From: Opitutaceae bacterium
GTDB lineage: Bacteria; Verrucomicrobiota; Verrucomicrobiia; Opitutales; Opitutaceae
DNA length: 45,393 nt
Assembly (NCBI GenBank): GCA_016795565.1
Contig: JAEUGW010000024.1
Location: forward strand, 1-45,393
Reading direction: 5' to 3'
The translations under genes and the position numbers were made by a program. A model generated the notes under the pieces. That model was not told the DNA's origin. It did no database searches and saw only the letters and a program-made list of their open reading frames with translations. Below are positions 25,667 to 35,167 of the stretch, piece after piece; the first letter of the stretch is position 1; each line of letters opens with the position of its first letter.

Positions 25667-28600
25667 TTAGTTTTCCGGCGCCAGAAAGTCACCCAGCTTG
25701 GCCGTGGCGATGCGGGTGAAAAAGGCTGTCGGGTCGGGCCGCGCGAGTGTCCCCTCCAGCGTGAGCGCCTCCTTGGTCTTGGCGTAGTCGAGGTCGTCGC
25801 GCGCGCCGCTGAGCAGGCGCAGCTTGCCGAGGTGGGTCTCCACAATGCCCCGGCCGGCCAGCGTGAGCGACGCACGCAGCGGCTGCTCCAGCAGCGGCTT
25901 GCCCGGGACATGGGTGACCGTCCCCTGCCCGATCAGCCGGACCTCCGGCGAAACGAGGCTGATGTCCTCCAGTGTCAGATTCAGCGCCGGGTCCCGCGCC
26001 AGGCGGACACTCAGCTGGTCGTATTTGAATTCACCGAGGCTCTGCGCGAGCTGGTCCACGACGTAGGCGGCCCCCGCGACCTTTTCGACGACCTTGGAGC
26101 CGCCGAACAGCGAGCCGACGAGATCCACCGCCTTGGTCGCCAGCGACACCTTGTTGGTGGTGCGCTGCAGGCCGCGAAAAATGCCCGCGCGGCTGGTCAG
26201 CGCGAACGTGCCGTGGCTGCGCTCGAGCGTGGCACCCAGGGTTCCGCCGTTTCCGGTGAAACGACCGTCAACCGCAAACATTCCCTCGATGGTCGGCGGC
26301 TTGCCGGGGTCAAGGGCCTTGAAGAGGCGGCCGACATCAAACTCGGTCAGCGTAAACTCCCCCGTCAGGTCATAGGGCTGCGCGCCCGCGGTGAAGCCGA
26401 TCCGGGCCTTCGCTGCGAATCGCCCCTTCTCGCCGAAGGTGGCCGCGAGCTTGGGCAACGTGAGGCCGGCCGGCTCCAGCTCCAGCAGGCCGGTCAGATC
26501 GGTCATCGCCCAATCGGCGCCGCGCGTGACAGATTGCACGTCCAGCGCGAGGCGCCCGGACAGCCGAGACCAGAACGGCACGTTGTCGGCCGGCCGCATC
26601 GTCGTGTCGGCCGGAGCCGGCGCAGCGGACGGCGCGGTCGAGAACACCCCCAGCACGGCCAGGGCGTCAGCCAGTTCCACCTGTCCGCCGGTCAGCTTGC
26701 CATCCAGCGCGTAGCCGCGGGCGGCCGGAGTCGCCTCAAGGGCAAAATTCAAATCGGAGCGCTGCCCCGCGCGGTCCAGCAACAGCGGCGCCTGCACGGA
26801 GAGCTTGCCGTCGGGCTGCGCCACGGCGCGGAAGCTGAGATTGGCCACCGGCAGGGTCTCGTTGGTGAGCGTGCTCACGAGGCCGTTGACCGTCAGCCGC
26901 GCCTCCACCTGCCTGACCGGCCCGAGAGCCACACGGACCTCGCCGCTGGCGCGCCCGGCGGAGACCGCCTGGGTGCCGGCAAACAGCGGCTGCGCCGCCA
27001 GCACCGGCACCTCCAACCCGAAAGTCAGCGCGCCTTGCAGGCCCGAGGCCGCGGATTGCGTCGCCTCACCTTTGGCCGTCAGCAACAGCGTCCCGCCCGC
27101 CGTGCGCACCGTGACGTCGCCGGTTTGCAGTTTGACGTCGGTTTGTCCTGACATTTCCACCGCGGGACGCGCCTCGATCTGCAGGCCGGTGAGAGCGGGC
27201 TTCCCCTGCTCCGAGAGGGAGACATCCGTCAGCCTGACCGGTGCCGGCGTGCGCACGGACAGCTTGTCACCGTCCACGGCGAGCACCCATTCGCCCGCCG
27301 TCACGGCGCCGCCCAGTTGGGTGCCCGGCTCGGTCAGGGGCAAAGCGGAGAGCGGCAGCCGCCCGACCACCACGCGCAGCAGATCCGTGGCTCCGCTGGC
27401 ACCGGTCGCGACGACCCGGCGGGCGGCCATATCCAGGGCGAACGGTCGCAAGGCGGAGAGCCGGAACAGATCGAGCCCGGCCGCGTCCGTCGCACGAAAC
27501 TCGAGGCGGCGCAGCTCAACGCTTTCCCCACCCAGAGTGATATCCGCCTCGCCCGCCGCCTTCACCCGGCCCAGGGGCAGCCACGGGGCCGCCAGTGTCG
27601 GCAGGTCGGCATTGTAGGTGGCGGCCAAGGTTACCGGCGGATTCTTTGCGACCGGCACGGAGAGCGTTGCCTGCGCGGAAAGGGCATCGCCGGCCGGCGT
27701 CCGCAGGCTGAAGTCGCTGACTTTTGCCGAGAGCGCTGCCTTGGTCAGCACGGCGTCGAGCCCGAGGCTGATGTCCGCCTTGGACAGCAGCAGCCGGCCG
27801 GCCTGAACGACCGTCAACCCGTCCACGCGCAAGGGTTGCACGGCGCGGAGCGTCAAGCGATCGGCCTCGCCGGCGATGGCCAGCTGGCCGGTGATCAGTC
27901 CGCCCGAGATGTCCGCCGCCGACACGAACGGCCGCACCCAAGCCAGCGGCAGGCCGTGCAGGGTCAGCGTGAGCGCCTCGCCGGGGGTCGAGCCACCGAC
28001 CGTGAGCCGGCGTTCCTTGAAATCGATCTCGGCGGCGCGGGCGGCCGACAGCGAGAGCACGGGCTGGTCGCCCGCGAGCGTGAGGTCCAGCTGGTTGAGT
28101 CGCGCCACGCCTCCGATGGCCGACAGATCGAACTGCGCCTCGGCCCGGACCGCGCCGATGGGGCGCCAAGCCGGTTCCAAGGCTTCCCAACGGCTGCCAC
28201 TGGCCGTCAGTCCGCCCTGCAGGCTGGCGGCGGCCGTCACGGGATTGAAGGTGAACCGGCCCTCGCCGTGCGCGTTGAACTCGGGCAAGGCGGCGCCGAG
28301 GAAGAACGGCTCCAACTGCGCGGTGCGCGCCAGGAGCTTCCAGTCCCCGGCAAACGCCTGGCCGCCGGCCGGAAGGGAGGCGCGCACGGTCAGGATGTTC
28401 GCGGCCACGCCACGACTGAGGGTGTCAATGGCGAGATCGTAGCTCTCTCCCGCCGGACTGGTGCCCAGTGCGGTCGCGATGCGCAATTGTTCCGCCCCGG
28501 ACAGGTTCCGGCCTTCCGCGTCCACCACGGCGGTCAGGCCAACACGCGTGAAGGCCAGCTGCTCCGATTGGAGGGCGCGGAGAGTGGCGGCGACGCGGAG

Positions 28601-29191
28601 CGTGGTGACCCGGGCCGCCGGCGTGGAGTTGTTCAGGGTCGCGGCCAACGCGAGGGTCCCCTCCTGCCCCGGCGCAAACCTGCCGCCGGTGATCTTGAAT
28701 TCCGCGCTGACCGGCGGTCCGCCGGCCGAGCCGGGCAGCAGGGCCCGGCCCTCGAGGAGGCAGTCATCGAGAACGAGGGCGAACGGCAGTTCGGCCTGCG
28801 CGAGCAGGCCCGGGGCGGCGACGGGGGCTCCGGCGGCGGCGGCCCCGGTCGCCTCGCGCGAGAGGCGGCTGGCATCCACCATCAGGCCGCTGGCAGTCAG
28901 GCGGGCGATGACCAGGCGGCGATGAAGCAGCAATTGCCACAGCGAATAGTCCGCCTCCGCGTGCGCCAGCTGGACCATGAGCCCCCGTTTTTCGACCTGC
29001 ACCCCGTCCAGCCGGATGCGTGTCAGGCCTGCCGCCACGGTGGTCACGTCAAACTTTAGCCCCGGCTCGCCCCGCGCGGCGCGCAGCAGGGCCCAGCGCT
29101 GCATCGCCGGGGTCAAGGCCAGCCCGCCGGCCGCGAGGCCGAGCACAAGCAGGGAAGCGAGCAGGATAACCAGGAGGCGGACGGGCTTCAT
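25667..29191 (-). CDS. AsmA/YhdP-like large envelope protein
   Basis: 1174 residues beginning MKPVRLLVILLASLLVLGLAAGG, an uncleaved N-terminal membrane anchor. The rest is a long periplasmic chain of beta-strand-rich repeats without catalytic motifs, with low Cys and many L/A/T/G. The C-terminal part (FDVGRLFKALDPGKPPTIEGMFAVDGRFTGNGGTLGATLERSHGTFALTSRAGIFRG) is typical of AsmA_2/DUF3971-type proteins, which are thought to form hydrophobic grooves or bridges carrying phospholipids between inner and outer membrane. A TTG two codons upstream is an alternative start. It lies downstream of the efflux operon terminator and so should have its own promoter in 29192-29265. Confidence 0.75.
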   Translation of the reverse strand: MKPVRLLVILLASLLVLGLAAGGLALTPAMQRWALLRAARGEPGLKFDVTTVAAGLTRIRLDGVQVEKRGLMVQLAHAEADYSLWQLLLHRRLVIARLTASGLMVDASRLSREATGAAAAGAPVAAPGLLAQAELPFALVLDDCLLEGRALLPGSAGGPPVSAEFKITGGRFAPGQEGTLALAATLNNSTPAARVTTLRVAATLRALQSEQLAFTRVGLTAVVDAEGRNLSGAEQLRIATALGTSPAGESYDLAIDTLSRGVAANILTVRASLPAGGQAFAGDWKLLARTAQLEPFFLGAALPEFNAHGEGRFTFNPVTAAASLQGGLTASGSRWEALEPAWRPIGAVRAEAQFDLSAIGGVARLNQLDLTLAGDQPVLSLSAARAAEIDFKERRLTVGGSTPGEALTLTLHGLPLAWVRPFVSAADISGGLITGQLAIAGEADRLTLRAVQPLRVDGLTVVQAGRLLLSKADISLGLDAVLTKAALSAKVSDFSLRTPAGDALSAQATLSVPVAKNPPVTLAATYNADLPTLAAPWLPLGRVKAAGEADITLGGESVELRRLEFRATDAAGLDLFRLSALRPFALDMAARRVVATGASGATDLLRVVVGRLPLSALPLTEPGTQLGGAVTAGEWVLAVDGDKLSVRTPAPVRLTDVSLSEQGKPALTGLQIEARPAVEMSGQTDVKLQTGDVTVRTAGGTLLLTAKGEATQSAASGLQGALTFGLEVPVLAAQPLFAGTQAVSAGRASGEVRVALGPVRQVEARLTVNGLVSTLTNETLPVANLSFRAVAQPDGKLSVQAPLLLDRAGQRSDLNFALEATPAARGYALDGKLTGGQVELADALAVLGVFSTAPSAAPAPADTTMRPADNVPFWSRLSGRLALDVQSVTRGADWAMTDLTGLLELEPAGLTLPKLAATFGEKGRFAAKARIGFTAGAQPYDLTGEFTLTEFDVGRLFKALDPGKPPTIEGMFAVDGRFTGNGGTLGATLERSHGTFALTSRAGIFRGLQRTTNKVSLATKAVDLVGSLFGGSKVVEKVAGAAYVVDQLAQSLGEFKYDQLSVRLARDPALNLTLEDISLVSPEVRLIGQGTVTHVPGKPLLEQPLRASLTLAGRGIVETHLGKLRLLSGARDDLDYAKTKEALTLEGTLARPDPTAFFTRIATAKLGDFLAPEN

Positions 29192-29265
29192 GAACAAGGG
29201 CGGTTACGACACAGGAGTGTGACGAAGGTTGCGCGATCCGGGCGACACAGAAAGGGCGCAGACGC

Positions 29266-29293
29266 AAAAAAGGCCGCCCGGCGGGGCGGCCTT
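29266..29293 (-). terminator. Rho-independent terminator of the efflux operon
   Basis: Minus strand: AAGGCCGCCC, loop CGCC, GGGCGGCCTT, then six T (29271-29266). A perfect 10-bp stem, 11 bp after the TolC-like stop codon. Confidence 0.9.
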
Positions 29294-29303
29294 GAAGAAG
29301 ACT

Positions 29304-30683
29304 TCAGGCGCGCGGCCAGGACAGCTCGCCGGCCGGCGCAAGCTCGTCACCCAGGCCCATCGCCCGACGGACATTGGCCACCGCGACATTGTAGCTGTAA
29401 TAGGCCTGCAGCTGGTTGAGGCGCGCGGTGGTCAGGTCCACCTGCGAGGTGAGCACATCGAGCTGGGTCGCAGTGCCGGCACTGAAGCGGGCGTTGGCCA
29501 GACGGACGGCTTCCTCGGCCTGCTCGACGACTTTCTTGGAAGCCTCGGCGAGCTCGGTGGCCTGCTGGAAGGTGGAGATGGCGCGGCGGACGTCCACATC
29601 GACGCTCAACCGGGCCTCGGCGACCGCGAGTTTCGCCTGCTCGAGCTGCGAGCGGGCCTGGGAAACGCGGCCGGCCGTGGCGCGGCCGTCGAAGATGTCC
29701 CAGCTCGACTGCAAGCCGAGTGTCCAGCCATCGCGGGCGTTGGACAGGCTGCTGGAACCGGTGGAGTTCATGCGCCAGTCGTAGGCGCCGTAAACGGAGA
29801 CATCGGGCACATAGCCGGCCCGGCGGGCGGTGACGCCCTGCTCGGCGGCGGACTCCAGCTTGAGCAGGCGCTGGAGGTCGGGCCGGCTCTCGCGGGCCGT
29901 GCTGAGCGCGGAGCGGAGCTCGTAACTGGCGGGCGTGAAGTCGAGGCTGCCGAGGAAATCGGGGGTCTTGGCCACGGTGGACTCGTCGATGTTGGTGAAC
30001 CCCAGCGAGCGGCGCAGCTCCTCGATGGCGAGGCGGTGGTCGTTGCGGGCGGTGATGAGGGCCGGCTGGGCGTTGGCCAGGGCGACCTCGGCGCGGAGCA
30101 CCTCGAAGTTGGACACGGTGCCGGCCTCGTAGCGGTTCTTCACGTCCTGCAGCTGGCGCTGGAGGAGCTCGATGTTCTGTTCTTGGACCTTGATGCGCTC
30201 GCGGGCGACGAGCACGCCGTAGAACTGGGTGCGGACCTGCAGGAGCACGTCGTTGATGACGGCGCGCAGGGCGAGCACGGCGGCGTCGAGCGAGAGCTGC
30301 TGGCTCTTGACGCTGGCGGTCACGCCGCCGCCGGCGAAGACGACCTGGCGGGCGGTGATGTTGACCGACCAGTTGTGGTCGCGGCCGTTGGAGCTGATTT
30401 CGTCGGCGTTGCGAGCGTAGCCGGCGGTGGCGGAGACGTTGGGGATCTGCGCGGAACGGACCTCGAGCACCACGCCTTCCTGCTGGCGGATGCGCTCCTT
30501 GGCCTGGCGGATGGTGAAGTTGTTATCGAGGGCGAAGCCGAGGGCGTAAGGCAGGTCGAGGGCGGCGGGCACGACGATGTCGGGATCGGGCTTGCCGTCG
30601 TTGATCTGGGCGGTGACGGGCAGAGTCGCGAGCAAGCTCGCTCCCACAAGAATTAAGCTGGGCAGTCGCATAAGTGATTTCAT
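29304..30683 (-). CDS. TolC-family outer-membrane efflux protein
   Basis: 459 residues from ATG 30683 (MKSLMRLPSLILV), with a signal peptide cut after VTAQ. Two tandem OEP repeats of the TolC fold: LPYALGFALDNNFTIRQAKERIRQQEG, ARERIKVQEQNIELLQRQLQDVKNRYEAGTVSNFEVLRAE in the first; VEQAEEAVRLANARFSAGTATQLDVLTSQVDLTTARLNQLQAYYSYN in the second. It forms the trimeric channel of the tripartite pump with the adaptor and RND protein encoded upstream (16 bp gap). Odd: the hydrophobic core of the signal peptide (VGASLLA) is encoded by a 23-base REP unit found elsewhere in the window as intergenic DNA. Confidence 0.95.
   Translation of the reverse strand: MKSLMRLPSLILVGASLLATLPVTAQINDGKPDPDIVVPAALDLPYALGFALDNNFTIRQAKERIRQQEGVVLEVRSAQIPNVSATAGYARNADEISSNGRDHNWSVNITARQVVFAGGGVTASVKSQQLSLDAAVLALRAVINDVLLQVRTQFYGVLVARERIKVQEQNIELLQRQLQDVKNRYEAGTVSNFEVLRAEVALANAQPALITARNDHRLAIEELRRSLGFTNIDESTVAKTPDFLGSLDFTPASYELRSALSTARESRPDLQRLLKLESAAEQGVTARRAGYVPDVSVYGAYDWRMNSTGSSSLSNARDGWTLGLQSSWDIFDGRATAGRVSQARSQLEQAKLAVAEARLSVDVDVRRAISTFQQATELAEASKKVVEQAEEAVRLANARFSAGTATQLDVLTSQVDLTTARLNQLQAYYSYNVAVANVRRAMGLGDELAPAGELSWPRA
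30625..30647 (-). repeat. REP unit forming the signal-peptide core of the TolC-like gene
   Basis: These 23 bases, read on the coding strand, are identical to the intergenic REP unit at 25408-25430 (GTGG foot, GAGCGAGC/GCTCGC hairpin). In frame they encode VGASLLAT, the hydrophobic h-region of the signal peptide. Confidence 0.85.
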
Positions 30684-30699
30684 GTGAAGGGATGGGGGA

Positions 30700-33600
30700 T
30701 TATTTGGCAAGGGCGGGCTCGGCGTGGGCGGAAGCGGCCGGGGCGGCCGGAACCGGCACCCGGGCGTGATCCTTGGCGATGAGCATGTAGAAGGCGGGCA
30801 CCACGTAGAGCGTGAAGACCGTGCCGACCGCCATGCCCACGACGAGCACCCAGCCGATGGAATTGCGGGCGGCGGCGCCCGGGCCGGTGACGAAGATGAG
30901 CATGATGTGGCCGAACACGGTGGCGGCGGAGGTCATCAGCACCGGGCGCAGGCGCGTGGCGGCCGCGCGGCGGATGGCATCCACCTTGGCGACGCCCTCC
31001 TCCTGCAGGGTGTTGGCGAACTCGACGATAAGGATGCCGTTCTTGGCGATGAGGCCGACTAGCGTGATGAGACCGATCTGCGAGTAGATGTTGAGCGAGG
31101 TCTTCCAGAGGAAGATCGGCACCATGGCGCCGACGATCGCCAGCGGCACGGAGCCGAGCAGGATGATGAAGGGATCGCGGAAGCTGTTGAACTGCGCCGC
31201 GAGCACCAGGAAGATCAGCACCAGCGCGAGCACAGCGGCGGCCCAGAGGGCGTTGCCTTCCTTGCGGAGCTGGCGGGACTGGCCGCCGTAATCAATGGTG
31301 TAGCCGGCGGGCAGGATCTCGGCCGCCTTGGCCTCAAGCTTCTTGAGCGCGCCGTCGATGCTCGGGCCGACGCCCGTGATCTTGACGGAGTTGAGCTGCT
31401 GGAAGCGGTTGAGCGTGCGCGGCTGCACCGTCTCCTTGAGCGTGGCGATGGTGGACAGCGGGATGAGCTGACCGTTGGGCCCGCGCACATGGTAGTCGAG
31501 GAGCTGGCTGGCGTTCAGGCGCTGGCCGCGCTCGACCTGCGGGATGACGCGGTAGCTGCGGCCGTCGTTGACGAAGCGGTTGACGTAGCCGCCGCCGAGC
31601 ATCGAGCCGAGGTCGCGCGCCACGTCGCTGAGATTGAGGCCCATGGAGGCGACCTTGTCCTTGTCGATCTCGATCTCAACCTGCGGGACGTCGAACTTGA
31701 GGTCGGTGTCGGCGAAATAGAACGTCGGCGCGCCGCCGCCGGCGTTGGCCTCGGTGTTGGCATAGAGCGCGAGCTGCTCGGCGAACTGGAGCATCTCCTT
31801 GTGGTCTGCGGTGGAGCGGATGACGAACTCGATGGGCATCGAGCCGCCGGAGGGCAGCGGGTCGGGTGTCGTGATGACGACGTTCATGCCCGGGATGGCC
31901 GCGGCCGGAGCCTGCAAGGCCTGCTCGATCTCGAGCGACGAGCGCTTCCGCTCGGACCACGGTTTCAGGATGATGCCGGAGAAACCGAAGCTGGTGCTCG
32001 TGAGCTGGAACGAGTTTTCATACTCCGGCACGCTCTCGAACATCTTCTGCACTTCCTTCGCGTAGATGACATTCTGGTCGATGGTCGAGGTGGGCGACGG
32101 CAGCAGGATGCTGAACACCACGCCCTGGTCCTCCTTCGGAGCCAACTCGCTCTGCGCCATCATGCCGAAGGGCAGCAGCAGCAGGGTGAGCAGCAGCGCG
32201 AGGACGGTGACATGCGGCACCCAGACCGGCTGGTCTCCACGACGCCGGTCGAACCAGTAAACGGCGGGATAAATGGTGCCAGCGATCGCAACCAGCGCGA
32301 ATTTCACCGGGCTGGAAAGAATCGTCAGCGGCATGAGAAACAGGAAGGTCATGCCGCCCACGAGCGCACCCAGCACCAAGGCCATGGGCGGGCTCATGGG
32401 CCGCGATTCCATCGCGCCGGCCAGGCCGCGGGTGTATTTGTCGCGCAGGCGGTCGAACAGGCGGTTAATTTTGCCGCTGAGGCCCTGGTCCTCGTGCTCG
32501 TGGTCCTTGAGCAGGTAGGCGCTCATCATCGGCGAGAGCGTGAGGGCGACGAAGCCTGACACGGCCACGGCGCCGGCAAGCGTCATGGCGAACTCGCGGA
32601 ACAGCGCGCCGGTGAGGCCGCCCTGAAAGGCGATGGGCGCGTAAACAGCGGCCAGCGTGATCGTCATCGAGATGACGGGGCCGACGAGTTCGCGCGCGCC
32701 GAGGATGGCGGCGTCCACGGGGGTCTTGCCCTCGCGAATGTGGCGCTCGATGTTCTCGACGACGACGATGGCGTCGTCCACCACGATGCCGACCGCCAGG
32801 ACGATGGCGAGCAGGGTCAGCAGGTTGATGGTGAAGCCGAAGGCGAGCATCAGCGTCATCGCGCCGACGAGGGACAGCGGCATCGCCACGATCGGGATGA
32901 GCACCGAGCGGATGGAGCCCATGAAGAGGAAGATGACGACCATCACGATGAGCAGCGTCTCGGTGAGGGTCTTCACGATTTCGCTCAGCGCGTCCTCGAT
33001 GTATTTGGAGGCGTCGTAGGCGATGAGGCCTTCGAGGCCGGCGGGCAGGCTGCGCTGGATGTCGGGCATCTCGGCGCGCACGCGCTTGATGACCTCGACG
33101 GTGCTCTCGGTCGGCAGCACCCAGATGCCCATGAAGGTGGCGGTCTTGCCGCCAAACTTGACCTCCTCGTCGTAGCTTTCCGCGCCGAGGACGACGTCGG
33201 CGACGTCGGCGAGCCGGATGATGGTGCCGTTCTTCTCGGCCACGACCATCCGGCGGAATTCCTCCACGCTCTTCAGGTCGGTGTTGGCCACGAGGGACAC
33301 GCTGAGCATGGAGCCCTTGGTGGCACCGACCGCCGCGAGGGCGTTGTTGGCCTGGAGCGCCTGCCGGACCTCGGCGGGGCTGAGGCCGTGCGCGGCCAGT
33401 TCGCCGGGCTTGAGCCAGACGCGCATGGCAAACACGCGGCCGCCGAGCACGTCGGCCTTCTGCACGCCCTTGATGGCGGAGAGGCGCGGCTGCACCATGC
33501 GGTTCAGGTAGTCCGTGATCTGGTTCTGGTCGAGCTTGTCGGAGTAGAAGCTCAGATACATGGACGCGAACTGGTTGTCGCTGGTCTCGACGTTGATCGT

Positions 33601-33987
33601 CGGGGCCTCGGACTCGGGCGGCAGCTCGCCGCGGACCTGGTCGATCTTGGAGCTGATCTGCGCGAGGGCGGCGTTGGTGTCGTAGTTGAGGCGCAGGTAA
33701 ACCTTGATGGAACTGAAGCCCGCGCGGCTTTCGGACTCGATGTAATCGATGCCGTCGGCGCTGGCGATGACGCGCTCGAGCTGGGTGGTGATGTAGCCCC
33801 GGACGGTGTCGGCGCTGGCGCCGAAATAAACGGTCGAGACATTGACCACCGCGCTGTCGCTGCGCGGATACTGGCGGGTGTTCAGCTTGAAGTAGGACAC
33901 CACGCCCACGACGAGGATGACGATGTTCACCACCAGCGCGATGACGGGCTTGCGGATGAACAGGTCGGTGAAGCTCTTGGATAGCAT
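30700..33987 (-). CDS. RND efflux pump, inner-membrane transporter (AcrB/MexB type)
   Basis: 1095 residues, somewhat longer than the usual ~1040. Typical RND layout: N-terminal helix, PN1/PN2 porter domains (YPRSDSAVVNVSTVYFGASADTV), helices 2-6 with LLTLLAIVLAVGIVVDDAIVVVENIERH (proton-relay Asp pair in VVDDAI), second periplasmic half (LAPKEDQGVVFSILLPSPTS), and helices 8-12 with LVGLIAKNGILIVEFAN. Drives proton-coupled export of drugs or other small molecules. Odd: between helix 6 and the second periplasmic half three hydrophobic segments (about residues 530-615) occupy the place of the single helix 7. The gene follows the adaptor by 25 bp. Confidence 0.95.
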   Translation of the reverse strand: MLSKSFTDLFIRKPVIALVVNIVILVVGVVSYFKLNTRQYPRSDSAVVNVSTVYFGASADTVRGYITTQLERVIASADGIDYIESESRAGFSSIKVYLRLNYDTNAALAQISSKIDQVRGELPPESEAPTINVETSDNQFASMYLSFYSDKLDQNQITDYLNRMVQPRLSAIKGVQKADVLGGRVFAMRVWLKPGELAAHGLSPAEVRQALQANNALAAVGATKGSMLSVSLVANTDLKSVEEFRRMVVAEKNGTIIRLADVADVVLGAESYDEEVKFGGKTATFMGIWVLPTESTVEVIKRVRAEMPDIQRSLPAGLEGLIAYDASKYIEDALSEIVKTLTETLLIVMVVIFLFMGSIRSVLIPIVAMPLSLVGAMTLMLAFGFTINLLTLLAIVLAVGIVVDDAIVVVENIERHIREGKTPVDAAILGARELVGPVISMTITLAAVYAPIAFQGGLTGALFREFAMTLAGAVAVSGFVALTLSPMMSAYLLKDHEHEDQGLSGKINRLFDRLRDKYTRGLAGAMESRPMSPPMALVLGALVGGMTFLFLMPLTILSSPVKFALVAIAGTIYPAVYWFDRRRGDQPVWVPHVTVLALLLTLLLLPFGMMAQSELAPKEDQGVVFSILLPSPTSTIDQNVIYAKEVQKMFESVPEYENSFQLTSTSFGFSGIILKPWSERKRSSLEIEQALQAPAAAIPGMNVVITTPDPLPSGGSMPIEFVIRSTADHKEMLQFAEQLALYANTEANAGGGAPTFYFADTDLKFDVPQVEIEIDKDKVASMGLNLSDVARDLGSMLGGGYVNRFVNDGRSYRVIPQVERGQRLNASQLLDYHVRGPNGQLIPLSTIATLKETVQPRTLNRFQQLNSVKITGVGPSIDGALKKLEAKAAEILPAGYTIDYGGQSRQLRKEGNALWAAAVLALVLIFLVLAAQFNSFRDPFIILLGSVPLAIVGAMVPIFLWKTSLNIYSQIGLITLVGLIAKNGILIVEFANTLQEEGVAKVDAIRRAAATRLRPVLMTSAATVFGHIMLIFVTGPGAAARNSIGWVLVVGMAVGTVFTLYVVPAFYMLIAKDHARVPVPAAPAASAHAEPALAK

Positions 33988-34012
33988 GGGGAGTATCTCC
34001 GGGGCGGCGCGC

Positions 34013-35134
34013 TCAGGTGTTGGCCGGCTTGGGCGCGGCGCTGCTGGCAGGCTGCACGGTGTTATTCACCTGCACGGGCACGGCGTTGCGGAGCTTGAAC
34101 ACGCCGGAGCTGACGACCTGCTCGCCGGCCTTCACCCCCTCGGTGATAGCGATGAGGTCGCCGAGGGTGGCGCCGAGCTTCACGAACTGCTGGCGGACGC
34201 CGAGGTATTCGTGGCCCTCCTTGTCCTTCAACTTTTCGACGATGAACACGGAGTTGCCATAGGAGGCGTAGGCGATGGCGGTGGCGGGCACGACCACCAC
34301 CGAGTGGGTGTTGGTCAGCTCAACCTGGACCTGGGCGAACATGCCGGCGCGGAGCAGTTCCCTCGGGTTCGCCAGCGTGGCCTGGGCGGAAAGGTTGCGC
34401 GTCGCGGGATCCACCTCGGAGTTGATCGCGGTGATCTCGCCCTGGAAGGGCGTGGACTCGAACGCATCAACGATGACGTCGACCTTCTGGCCGAGGGTGA
34501 GCGCCGGCAGTTGCCGCTGCGGGACGGAGAAGTTGACGTAGATGGGATCAAGCTTCTGCAGCGGGAGGAGCGCCTGGCCGCGGCCGACGAACTGGCCGAC
34601 GTTGACCTGGCGGATGCCCACGCGACCGGCGAACGGAGCGCGGACCTGCTTCTTGGCAATCTGGGCCTTGATCGCGTTCATTTCGGCCTCGGTCTGCTTG
34701 ATGGTGGCCTCGGCCACGTCGTATTCGGACTTGGAGGTCGCCTGGCGGTCCCACAGTTCCTTGGCGCGCCCGAAGTTGACGCGCGCCAGGCCGAGTCGCG
34801 CCTCAGCGGCGGCCAGTTGGGCGGCCTCGACGCTGGTGTCGAGCTCAAGCAGGAGGTCGCCAACTTTCACCGCCGTGCCGCTTTCGGCCGCGATTTGCGC
34901 GACGATGCCGTCGGCATCGGCGCTGAGCATGGCGCCCTGGACCGGGGCGAGCGTGCCGATGGCCTTCAGGTAGTTGTGCCAGTCAACCGCCCTGGCCTCC
35001 AGCGTGGTCACCGCGGTCGGCGGCGGCACGTGATTCATGGAGGCCATGGCCTTGAACTGGGCCGCTTTGGTCGCGCCGAGCGCGAGGACGACGAGCAGAA
35101 AGCCGCCGAGGACGATGAGGAATTTCTTGAACAT
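34013..35134 (-). CDS. RND efflux periplasmic adaptor (membrane fusion protein)
   Basis: 373 residues with an N-terminal membrane anchor (MFKKFLIVLGGFLLVVLALGA), no lipobox. Barrel-sandwich/lipoyl halves: SADADGIVAQIAAESGTAVKVGDLLLELD and IRAPFAGRVGI-like KKQVRAPFAGRVGIRQVNVGQFV, separated by a helical hairpin (AAQLAAAEARLGLARVNFGRAKEL...). Beta-barrel domain LGQKVDVIVDAFESTPFQGEITAINSEVDPATRNLSAQA and a membrane-proximal end. Links the RND pump to the TolC-like channel. It lies 33 bp after the MarR gene, in one operon with pump and channel. Confidence 0.95.
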   Translation of the reverse strand: MFKKFLIVLGGFLLVVLALGATKAAQFKAMASMNHVPPPTAVTTLEARAVDWHNYLKAIGTLAPVQGAMLSADADGIVAQIAAESGTAVKVGDLLLELDTSVEAAQLAAAEARLGLARVNFGRAKELWDRQATSKSEYDVAEATIKQTEAEMNAIKAQIAKKQVRAPFAGRVGIRQVNVGQFVGRGQALLPLQKLDPIYVNFSVPQRQLPALTLGQKVDVIVDAFESTPFQGEITAINSEVDPATRNLSAQATLANPRELLRAGMFAQVQVELTNTHSVVVVPATAIAYASYGNSVFIVEKLKDKEGHEYLGVRQQFVKLGATLGDLIAITEGVKAGEQVVSSGVFKLRNAVPVQVNNTVQPASSAAPKPANT

Positions 35135-35167
35135 GGTAGCGTGGTATTAGGTTGGGACTGCGAAAAA

